A stretch of DNA of 64,000 bases from assembly GCF_004792655.1 (NCBI RefSeq), contig NZ_SRZC01000014.1, forward strand, positions 1 to 64,000. Direction: 5' to 3'. Positions 18,432-25,539 of this stretch are shown piece after piece. This stretch comes from Palleniella muris (GTDB taxonomy: Bacteria > Bacteroidota > Bacteroidia > Bacteroidales > Bacteroidaceae). The notes under the pieces are model-generated. The model was given only the letters and a program-made list of their open reading frames with translations, ran no database searches and was not told the DNA's origin. The position numbers were made by a program, and so were the translations under genes. Within the stretch, counting starts at the first letter, position 1, and each line of letters opens with the position of its first letter.

Positions 18432-18731
18432 ATGGAAACATTCAAAGACGTAATTTCAGGCAACCAACTTGTTTTGGTGGATTTTTTTGCCACATGGTGT
18501 CAGCCATGTAAGATGATGCATCCGATTCTTGACCAGGTTAAGGATGTGCTTGGTGACCGTATACGTATCATAAAAATGGATGTTGACCAGCAAGGTGACA
18601 TTGCCGGTGAGTATCAGATACGTTCAGTGCCGACGCTCATGTTGTTCAGAAATGGTGAAATGCTATGGCGTCAGAGTGGAGCTATGTCAAAGGCAGATTT
18701 GCTTGCTGTCATTGACCCATTCCTGAAGTGA
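18432..18731 (+). CDS. trxA: thioredoxin
   Basis: Small cytoplasmic disulfide reductase, 99 aa, no signal peptide. The active site is WCQPC (Cys23, Cys26), so the usual GP between the cysteines is QP here. The cis-proline motif SVPTLMLF and the buried acid in VDFFATW are present. The next gene, a flavin reductase, starts 53 bases downstream on the same strand, suggesting a small redox operon. Confidence 0.92.
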   Translation: METFKDVISGNQLVLVDFFATWCQPCKMMHPILDQVKDVLGDRIRIIKMDVDQQGDIAGEYQIRSVPTLMLFRNGEMLWRQSGAMSKADLLAVIDPFLK

Positions 18732-18784
18732 TGAAAAACATAGTTTATCACCTTTATGCTGAATAATGAAAAAGCAGAGCAAAC

Positions 18785-19342
18785 ATGAAAAAGATATTGT
18801 TCATAATAGGTTCCTTGCGTAATGAATCGTTCAACAGAAAACTTGCAAACCGTGTGGAACAACTCATTTCCGGACGTGCCGTTGTGGAGTATCTGGACTA
18901 TTCAGAGCTGCCAATGATGAACCAGGACATAGAGTTTCCGGTTCCGGAAGTTGTTGCTGAGATTCGCAGAAAGATAGCGGAGGCTGACGGATTATGGATA
19001 TTCTCGCCGGAATACAATTCCGGTTATCCCGGTCATCTGAAGAACCTCATCGACTGGCTTTCACGTCCTATTGCTGCAGATGACCACACTTCTCCGCTTG
19101 CCATAAACAAGAAGAAAGTGGCATTGAGCGGTGCCGGCGGTGGGATGGCTACTGCCAACTGCCGTGCAAGGCTGACGGAGCTTCTGACATTGCCGTTCAT
19201 CAATGCGGATGTTATGAGGGAACCGCAGACCGGAATCGTGCTGGGAGTTGAGGCATGGACTCATGGCAACATGATTCTGGCACAAGAACAGGAAGAGGCT
19301 TTGGCACAGCAAGTTGATGCTTTCTTGAACTATATCGGGTAA
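18785..19342 (+). CDS. NAD(P)H-dependent FMN reductase (flavodoxin-like)
   Basis: 185-aa flavodoxin-fold oxidoreductase of the NADPH-dependent FMN reductase family, which includes chromate and quinone reductases. The FMN phosphate loop is GSLRNESFNRKLA (residues 9-21), the second flavin-contact motif is SPEYNSGYPGHLKNLIDW, and the third is LSGAGGGMA. It is cytoplasmic and follows trxA. The physiological acceptor is not predictable; a quinone or general electrophile detoxification role is plausible. Confidence 0.88.
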   Translation: MKKILFIIGSLRNESFNRKLANRVEQLISGRAVVEYLDYSELPMMNQDIEFPVPEVVAEIRRKIAEADGLWIFSPEYNSGYPGHLKNLIDWLSRPIAADDHTSPLAINKKKVALSGAGGGMATANCRARLTELLTLPFINADVMREPQTGIVLGVEAWTHGNMILAQEQEEALAQQVDAFLNYIG

Positions 19343-19348
19343 AATAAT

Positions 19349-19387
19349 TGACCGGCAAGTACTTAAGTGGATAGTACTTGCCGGTCA
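19349..19387. terminator. terminator between convergent genes
   Basis: A perfect 15-bp stem (19349-19363 with 19373-19387, TGACCGGCAAGTACT) lies between the FMN reductase (+) and the unknown gene (-). Confidence 0.8.
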
Positions 19388-19403
19388 TTGTATATGCAGA
19401 CAG

Positions 19404-20042
19404 TCAGTCTTTTATCTCATCGGCGCGTATTCCGAGGGCTGCCATAAGGGAGTAGCCAAGGATTTCCGTGCGGCAAGGGACACCGCTGAGTGGCTGCATG
19501 GCAAACAATGTCACTCGCTTTTCAGGACACTCGCGGTCGATATGGCGAAGGACTGGCAGCAGACGCTCCATCACTCCGTTGTCGTTTGAATCAAGGTTTG
19601 GGATGACCATGATGTTTTTCACCTGCGGTTCGTCGACCATTGCGGCAAGGATGTCTGTGAGAATGTCATATTTTGACATGGTTTCCGTGCCCTCTTCAGC
19701 ACCCACAGCGTTGAAGACAAACTCTCCGAGGTCGCCCTTGAAAGCCTGGTTGTTAAGCTCGGTGGTGAACTTTCCCGGGTTGAAATTGTTCATTTCGTCA
19801 TTCTTTTTGTCATGAACAAGGATGACACTGCATTCGGGAATGTCTTTATTTTTCTGTTCTCCGTCCACTTCGGCAACACGACGCACGCCGCCGTCCATGG
19901 CTATGCATTCCACCCATTGCGCCATATCCGCCTGTGGAATGTGGCGACCTATCATTCTTTCGAAGTTGACAATGAGGTTGAAAGCCACACTGTCAATGTA
20001 TTCAGCGTCAGCGATAATCACTGATGTTCTTTTATTATCCAT
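19404..20042 (-). CDS. conserved hypothetical protein of unknown function
   Basis: 212-aa cytoplasmic protein without signal peptide or transmembrane segment. It begins with a strand-loop pattern (SVIIADAEYIDSVAFNLIVNFERMIGR), has a predicted strand SVILVHDKKN, and a second half with alternating helices and strands (KNIMVIPNLDSNDNGVMERLLPVLRHI, RVTLFAMQPL). The overall alpha/beta pattern suggests a Rossmann-like fold, but no catalytic motif is recognised. It lies 56 bases downstream of dnaG on the same strand and may belong to the rsmD-dnaG transcript. Confidence 0.7.
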   Translation of the reverse strand: MDNKRTSVIIADAEYIDSVAFNLIVNFERMIGRHIPQADMAQWVECIAMDGGVRRVAEVDGEQKNKDIPECSVILVHDKKNDEMNNFNPGKFTTELNNQAFKGDLGEFVFNAVGAEEGTETMSKYDILTDILAAMVDEPQVKNIMVIPNLDSNDNGVMERLLPVLRHIDRECPEKRVTLFAMQPLSGVPCRTEILGYSLMAALGIRADEIKD

Positions 20043-20098
20043 ATTGTTATTGTGTCTTCTATGTATGAAACAATTTGTGACATTTGTCAGAGTGTTGG

Positions 20099-22132
20099 TT
20101 ATCTGATGTTGTTGCCGAGCTGTTTCGCTATGGCGGCAGACAGTTGTTTCTGCTCACTGTATTCCGTCAGCAGTTCAGAAGCCTTCTCCATATCGTTGCC
20201 GAAAGCCTTTATCTGCTGTAGCAGCTCATCCAGTCTTGCGTCCACAATGTCACGGCGGAATTCCAAAAGGAGTCTTTCGACATGGCTGCGGAGTCCCTCT
20301 TTCGTGTATTTCAGTTCAAGGCTTTTTGACAGGGTGTAGCGCTCCATGACCAAATCGGTGGCGGTCTTGCTTATCTCTATGTCAGGATGTTTCGTGAAAA
20401 ATGTTGAGGAGCGGAACTCTTCCTGTGCCGCGTTGCAGATGATTTCCTCCAGCATCCTGTTGTAGAGAGGGTTGGAGAACGACAGTTCCTCTGATGTCAG
20501 GTTGTAGTAGACAAACTGTGCAACGTTCAATGACATGGTGCCACCGTCCTCTGTCTCCACATCGTCAAGGATTATCTTGTCGCCATGGCGCACGACAGCC
20601 TGCATTATCAGTCGTTCGATGGACTCCGAAACACTGCTTTTCTTGACCGTAGCCTTTGGTGCAGCCGGGGCGAAAGCCTCGTCGGGAAGGTCTTCCGGCG
20701 GAAAGTCATTGCCGACAGACACGTTCTGAGTCGGCTCCGGTTGTGGGGCAGTGGCAGACCGTTCACGCTCCCTACGTTTGTCACGCTCCTTGATGTCGTC
20801 ACTGATAAACCTGTTCATCTTTGTGAGCAAGGTCTTCTCATCCATACGGAGTCGTGTCGCACAGTCCTGAAGATATGCCGCACGGATAATCGGATCAGGG
20901 ATGACGGAGACACTCTTTATTATAGAGGAGATGACATCAGAACGCCTCACAGGGTCTGTTGCGTCCTTCATCAGCACATCTGTCTTGAACTGGATGAAGT
21001 CTGTTTGGTTCTCTTCGACATATTTTCTGAACTCCTCCGGTGTATGTTTCTTTGCAAAAGAGTCAGGGTCGTCGCCGTCAGGGAGGGCGAGTACCTTGAT
21101 GTTCATGCCCTCGGAGAGCAACATGTCTGTACCTCGCATTGCCGCTTTGATACCTGCAGCGTCACCGTCGTAGAGCAGTACGATGTTCTTTGTAAGGCGG
21201 TGAAGCATGTGAATCTGATGGATGGACAGCGCCGTGCCGGAGTTTGCCACAACGTTCTCTATGCCACACTGGTGCATGGAGATAACATCCGTGTAACCTT
21301 CCACCATGAACACACGGTCCTCCTTGCTTATCTGCTTCTTAGCCTGATAGATACCGTAAAGCTCATGGTCTTTGTGATAAATGTCAGAGTCCGGCGAATT
21401 GACATATTTCTGTTGTACTCCCTTTGTCTCCTTGTCAAGTTTTCTGCCGCCGAAAGCGACGACTTTGCCGCTCATTCCTATCCATGGGAATATCGCCCTG
21501 CCTGCAAAACGGTCGACAAGTGATTCCGGGTCAGTCTCTTTGCCCGGATTATTGTCGTTGTTTTTGGAGTAGCACAGTCCTGTTTTTAACAGGAATTGCG
21601 CCTTGTAACCTTTTGCTATGGCTTCACGTGGCATAGCCCGGCGGTCAGGGAGGGCGAAGCCCAGGCGGAATTTCTCTATTATGTCGTCACGGAATCCTCG
21701 CGAGCGGAAGTACTGCATGCCTACTGCCCTGCCGTCGGCATCATTGTGCAGGATGTCATGATAGTATTTTGCCGTCCATTCATTGACAATGAACATCGAT
21801 TCGCGTTCACTCTCCTGAAGTTTCTCTTCGTTGGTGAGTTCGCGCTCCTTTATCTCAATATGGTATTTCTTTGCCAGCCAGCGCAGTGCCTCGGGGTAAG
21901 TCATCTGCTCATGCTCCATGATGAATCCCACCGGTGTGCCTCCCTTGCCGCATGAGAAACAGTGGCAGTAATTGCGTGCAGGCGACACCGAGAACGACGG
22001 CGTCTTGTCATCATGGAAAGGGCACAGCCCCTTGTAGTTCGCGCCTGCCTTACGCAGTGTGACAAACTCTGACACGACATCGACGATGTCTGCCGCTTCA
22101 AGAATCTTGGCAGTTGTAATGTTGTCAATCAT
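20099..22132 (-). CDS. dnaG: DNA primase
   Basis: Makes RNA primers at the replication fork. The 677-aa protein has the N-terminal CHC2 zinc finger (Cys37, His40, Cys58, Cys61; CPFHDDKTPSFSVSP), the catalytic core, and a TOPRIM domain with EGYTDVISMHQCGIENVVANSG and YDGDAAG. A low-complexity linker (about 455-500, rich in Arg, Glu, Pro, Ala) leads to a C-terminal helicase-binding region. It follows rsmD on the minus strand after 72 bases that contain a 9-nt tandem repeat. Confidence 0.97.
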   Translation of the reverse strand: MIDNITTAKILEAADIVDVVSEFVTLRKAGANYKGLCPFHDDKTPSFSVSPARNYCHCFSCGKGGTPVGFIMEHEQMTYPEALRWLAKKYHIEIKERELTNEEKLQESERESMFIVNEWTAKYYHDILHNDADGRAVGMQYFRSRGFRDDIIEKFRLGFALPDRRAMPREAIAKGYKAQFLLKTGLCYSKNNDNNPGKETDPESLVDRFAGRAIFPWIGMSGKVVAFGGRKLDKETKGVQQKYVNSPDSDIYHKDHELYGIYQAKKQISKEDRVFMVEGYTDVISMHQCGIENVVANSGTALSIHQIHMLHRLTKNIVLLYDGDAAGIKAAMRGTDMLLSEGMNIKVLALPDGDDPDSFAKKHTPEEFRKYVEENQTDFIQFKTDVLMKDATDPVRRSDVISSIIKSVSVIPDPIIRAAYLQDCATRLRMDEKTLLTKMNRFISDDIKERDKRRERERSATAPQPEPTQNVSVGNDFPPEDLPDEAFAPAAPKATVKKSSVSESIERLIMQAVVRHGDKIILDDVETEDGGTMSLNVAQFVYYNLTSEELSFSNPLYNRMLEEIICNAAQEEFRSSTFFTKHPDIEISKTATDLVMERYTLSKSLELKYTKEGLRSHVERLLLEFRRDIVDARLDELLQQIKAFGNDMEKASELLTEYSEQKQLSAAIAKQLGNNIR

Positions 22133-22158
22133 CGGGAATATGCTGGATAAACATTATC

Positions 22159-22194
22159 GACAATACTGACAGTACTGACAATATTGACATTATT
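22159..22194. repeat. 9-nt tandem repeat, four copies
   Basis: GACAATACT, GACAGTACT, GACAATATT and GACATTATT follow one another without spacers between rsmD and dnaG. Confidence 0.8.
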
Positions 22195-22204
22195 GGCTTG
22201 CAGG

Positions 22205-22735
22205 CTATCTGAACAGCGTAAAATTCACACTGCCGTAGGAGCGGTGTTCCATGAAACGCGGATGGTCGGAGAAATCATACTGCTTCCCATGCTCAAAAAC
22301 GAAGATTCCGCCCTCGGCAAGAATCCCTTTGCCAAGCACAAGGTCAGGAATCTCAGGCAGTTCCTTCAACGCATAAGGAGGGTCGGCAAAGATGAAATCA
22401 AACTGCTGGCGGCATGACTTGAGGAAGCGGAACGAATCGCCACGCACAAGGTTGCACGCGTCAGTGTCCAATTTTTGCAGGCACTGGCGTATGAAATTAG
22501 CATGGTCGCGGTCTGCCTCCACGCTCACCACTTGGCGGCATCCTCTTGAAATAAGCTCCAAAGAAATGCTTCCCGTGCCGGCGAAAAGGTCAAGTGCGAG
22601 TGCGCCGTCAAGGTCAAGATAGCCTTGAATGACATTGAAGATGTTCTCCTTTGCAAAATCCGTTGTAGGCCGTGCCTTGAACGTGCGAGGAATGTCAAAC
22701 CTCCTGCCTTTGTAAATTCCTGTTATTATTCTCAT
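22205..22735 (-). CDS. rsmD: 16S rRNA (guanine966-N2)-methyltransferase
   Basis: 176-aa SAM-dependent methyltransferase acting on small-subunit rRNA. It starts with the family's basic segment MRIITGIYKGRRFDIPRTFKARPTTDFAKENIFN, then has the SAM loop ALDLFAGTGSISLE, the acidic VEADRD, and the catalytic motif FADPPYAL. Length and layout match RsmD. It begins 12 bases after the DUF3822 gene ends on the same strand, so the two are probably co-transcribed and read on towards dnaG. Confidence 0.93.
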   Translation of the reverse strand: MRIITGIYKGRRFDIPRTFKARPTTDFAKENIFNVIQGYLDLDGALALDLFAGTGSISLELISRGCRQVVSVEADRDHANFIRQCLQKLDTDACNLVRGDSFRFLKSCRQQFDFIFADPPYALKELPEIPDLVLGKGILAEGGIFVFEHGKQYDFSDHPRFMEHRSYGSVNFTLFR

Positions 22736-22747
22736 TGTCTCTGTCTC

Positions 22748-23545
22748 CTAAGCGTTCATGGAAAATGTCACGATGTCATACGCCACGTTCGGAATCTTTG
22801 TCACCGGAGCACGGTTGAATTCCGCAGACGGGTTGATAGGGAACACGTTGCTGACATACTTCCGCAGCTCTTCGCGCAGCGCATCCGGTTCCTGCATGTC
22901 ACCAACGATGTAGAGTTCGTCCTTCTTGTTGTTCATTGCAAGCTGCTGCCATACATAAAGTATGAAATAAGCCGCATCGGTTACTGATGTCGCCCGGAAC
23001 TCGTTCATGAACCGGAAGCGGTTTTTGTTGAACCCGAACACAGCCAAACGGCGGTCGTGGAAGTACGCAAACAGCTTCTTTGTCTGTCCTACATAGCTGC
23101 GCTGGTGCAGATGCTGCCATACCGGTGCAAGCAGCGGTGCTATGCGAACGTCACTGAAATGGTCGCTGATGACCATCTTCAAGTCCTTGTTCATGGCGAA
23201 AACGGCTACACAGTTGAGCTCCGGCATGACATGACTGACGATAGCCCTGCCGGAACTGATGTTCAGTCCGTTGGCTGTCGTGCTTTCCGGGAAAGTATGG
23301 TTGTAAAAGATTTCTGTCAGGCTCTCATCGTATTCCTCCATCGGAATGAGCAATATGTTGGCATCGATAAGGACCTGCACCCTGTCGCCTGCATTCGTCA
23401 GTGTCTCACTGTCACGGAAAGCCTCGCGCAGATTGGCAGCCATGGACATGCCGCTCTTCACGGTGTAAGGCTCATAAGTGCCTTCCGGAGACATGAATGC
23501 GAGGGACTGTTGTCCGATGCGTATGATTGTTCGTGGTTGCTTCAT
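22748..23545 (-). CDS. DUF3822 family protein
   Basis: 265-aa protein of a Bacteroidetes family that regularly precedes rsmD; the fold resembles the actin/ASKHA group (RTIIRIGQQSLAFMSPEG at the start, LFAYFHDRRLAVFGFNKNRFRFMNEF in the middle). No catalytic motif is clear and no signal peptide is present. The ATG near 23545 (MKQPRT) is preferred; the frame extends to a TTG at 23584, but those 13 residues are unlike a family start. It is divergent from the helicase gene, with about 90 bases between the two starts. Confidence 0.8.
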   Translation of the reverse strand: MKQPRTIIRIGQQSLAFMSPEGTYEPYTVKSGMSMAANLREAFRDSETLTNAGDRVQVLIDANILLIPMEEYDESLTEIFYNHTFPESTTANGLNISSGRAIVSHVMPELNCVAVFAMNKDLKMVISDHFSDVRIAPLLAPVWQHLHQRSYVGQTKKLFAYFHDRRLAVFGFNKNRFRFMNEFRATSVTDAAYFILYVWQQLAMNNKKDELYIVGDMQEPDALREELRKYVSNVFPINPSAEFNRAPVTKIPNVAYDIVTFSMNA

Positions 23546-23599
23546 AAATGCAAAGGTACTTATTTTTAGCCACAAATGACACAAGAATACTCATGAATT

Positions 23600-23631
23600 T
23601 TTGGTATAGTGATAAATTTTAAGTAATTTTG
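23600..23631 (+). promoter_or_regulatory. promoter for the helicase gene, probably giving a leaderless mRNA
   Basis: TTTG (23600-23603), 20 bases, TAATTTTG (23624-23631): a full match to the Bacteroidetes -33/-7 consensus. The ATG at 23637 begins only five bases after the -7 box, so transcription would start at or next to the start codon. Confidence 0.6.
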
Positions 23632-23636
23632 CAATC

Positions 23637-25106
23637 ATGATTGAACAAGAATGGGCATACCGGATAGAAAGCCGCCTGCCTTTCTCGCCGACGGCGGGGC
23701 AGGGCATGGCGGTGGCGGTCTTCAGCCGTTTCATGACTGATGCGAGTACCGATGTGGCAATGTTGCTGCGTGGCTCTGCCGGTACGGGCAAGACAAGTGT
23801 CGCCCGCGCCATAGTACGCGCCATGACCGCAATGAAGCAGAAGGTTGTGCTCCTTGCTCCCACAGGTCGTGCAGCAAAGGTTTTTGAACAAGGACTCGAC
23901 GGCACAGGGCTTCACGCTTACACCATCCACCGCAAGATTTACCGGCAGAGGGCGTACATGTCTGATGCGTTCACGCTTGCCGAAAACATGCATACGGACA
24001 CAATCTTCATGGTCGATGAGTCTTCGATGATCAACACTTCGGAGTTTGGAGTGAGCGGAGCATTCGGGGCAGGCAACCTGCTTGACGACCTTGTGCGCTA
24101 TGTCTATTCGGGCAGGAACTGCCGCCTTGTCCTCATAGGCGACACTGCACAGCTACCGCCTGTCGGTTGTGAGGAGGCTCCTGCACTGGTTTCTGACTAC
24201 ATTGCAGGCTACGGTCTGACGGTCTACGATTACGACTTGACGGAGGTGCTGCGCCAATCGCAGGAGTCGGGCATACTGTGGAACGCCACGATGCTGCGCA
24301 ACCTTATCACTCATGATGACATGACCGAGCTGCCGAAGATAAGGTTTGACGGCTTTGCCGACATAACAGTCTGTCCCGGAAATGAGCTGATAGACTCGCT
24401 TGGGTCGAGCTACAGCCGTGTGGGAATGGACGAGACGATAGTCATAACACGTAGCAACAAGCGCGCCAATGTCTACAATCTCGGCATAAGGAACCAAGTG
24501 CTTGACCGTGAGGAAGAGTTGTCGTCCGGCGATTCGGTGATGATTGTGAAGAACAACTATTTCTGGACGGAGACCATAAAAGCCGAAATGGGAAAGGAAG
24601 AGGCGGAGAATGACAGTCTGCCGCCGTTCCTTGCCAATGGCGACCGTTGCGTGGTGCGGCGCGTAAGGAACACTCGCGAACTTTTCGGCTTCCGTTTTGC
24701 CGATGTCTGGCTGGAGTTTCCTGACTATGACGGGCTGGAGATTCAGGCGACAACAGTGCTTGACACCTTGCAGAGTGAGGCTCCCGCACTGACCTGTGAG
24801 CAGCAGGAGACGCTCTTTAACGGTGTGTTTGAGGATTATGCGGACATGTCACGCAAGCAGGATAAGTTCAAGGCATTGAAGCAGGACAAGCATTTCAATG
24901 CCTTGCAGATAAAGTATGCCTATGCCGTCACTTGCCATAAGGCGCAGGGTGGGCAATGGGCGCATGTCTATGTCGACCAAGGGTACATGACCGATGACAT
25001 GCTTTCACCGTCCTACATACATTGGCTGTACACGGCGTTCACGCGTGCCACGGAGCATCTCTACCTTGTAAATTGGCGTGAGGAGCAGACGGAACGGAAA
25101 CTTTAA
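23637..25106 (+). CDS. ATP-dependent DNA helicase, RecD/UvrD-like
   Basis: 489-aa superfamily 1 helicase. Walker A is GSAGTGKT (46-53), motif Ia LLAPTGRAAKV, Walker B FMVDESSMI, motif III LVLIGDTAQLPPVG, motif IV VITRSNKRAN, and near the C terminus CHKAQGGQWAHVYVD and YTAFTRATEHLYLV. This is the compact RecD2/ExoV-alpha-like form common in Bacteroidetes, without the long N-terminal domain of RecD2. It is predicted to unwind DNA with a 5'-3' polarity, by family, in repair or recombination. Its transcript may be leaderless. Confidence 0.9.
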   Translation: MIEQEWAYRIESRLPFSPTAGQGMAVAVFSRFMTDASTDVAMLLRGSAGTGKTSVARAIVRAMTAMKQKVVLLAPTGRAAKVFEQGLDGTGLHAYTIHRKIYRQRAYMSDAFTLAENMHTDTIFMVDESSMINTSEFGVSGAFGAGNLLDDLVRYVYSGRNCRLVLIGDTAQLPPVGCEEAPALVSDYIAGYGLTVYDYDLTEVLRQSQESGILWNATMLRNLITHDDMTELPKIRFDGFADITVCPGNELIDSLGSSYSRVGMDETIVITRSNKRANVYNLGIRNQVLDREEELSSGDSVMIVKNNYFWTETIKAEMGKEEAENDSLPPFLANGDRCVVRRVRNTRELFGFRFADVWLEFPDYDGLEIQATTVLDTLQSEAPALTCEQQETLFNGVFEDYADMSRKQDKFKALKQDKHFNALQIKYAYAVTCHKAQGGQWAHVYVDQGYMTDDMLSPSYIHWLYTAFTRATEHLYLVNWREEQTERKL

Positions 25107-25119
25107 GGTAATTGCGAGA

Positions 25120-25456
25120 ATTAGAAAACTCACCACATTTTTGCCCTCTGAGAATCGCGTAGAAATAAATTCAAGAAGAAAAGTCAAGAAAATCGCATGA
25201 ATTTTGCGTTTTGTTATGTAGTTGTGAATCAATTATTTATAATTTTGAGCAGAACAAATTATGCATAAAGACACTGCAATTAGTTACCAAAAACATGCTA
25301 AACGGTAACGAATTGCAGTGTTTTTCGTATCGTTCTGCATTGTGAAAGGTTACCGTTTTCACTGTAAAATGTTATCTTTTACGTTGTGAAAGCATATTTT
25401 CAGGCAAAAAAAGCGTTATTTCTCACCTTGTGATTGAAAAAACATTAGAAAACTCA
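25120..25456 (+). repeat. composite intergenic element, copy B
   Basis: The element is bounded by perfect 13-nt direct repeats ATTAGAAAACTCA (25120-25132 and 25444-25456). Inside are a box ending CCCTCTGAGAATCGCGT (25144-25160), a TTGTGAATCAAT box at 25222, and seven 22-nt units starting 25283, 25305, 25327, 25349, 25371, 25393 and 25415 (first bases GTTACC, GTAACG, GTATCG, GTTACC, GTTATC, CATATT, GTTATT). Spacings match copy D at 56.1 kb. No ORF is contained. Confidence 0.75.
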
Positions 25457-25473
25457 GACAGAAAAATCACAAG

Positions 25474-25521
25474 AAAGACTCCGTCCCATAACGTGGCATA
25501 TCGTTATGGGACGGAGTCTTT
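25474..25521. terminator. strong terminator downstream of the receptor-like gene
   Basis: A perfect 20-bp stem (25474-25493 with 25502-25521, core GACTCCGTCCCATAACG) lies 18 bases beyond the stop of the minus-strand barrel gene and adjoins repeat element B. Confidence 0.8.
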
Positions 25522-25539
25522 TGTAATAGGGGAGAAGGA

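Noticed and set aside
20585..21523. 312-codon open frame antisense to dnaG
   Set aside because: It is a shadow of the primase gene, Cys/His/Val-rich, with no signal or domain.
25283..25436. Possible CRISPR array
   Set aside because: The 22-nt units have no constant repeat alternating with unique spacers, unit drift is spread over the whole unit, and no cas genes are near.
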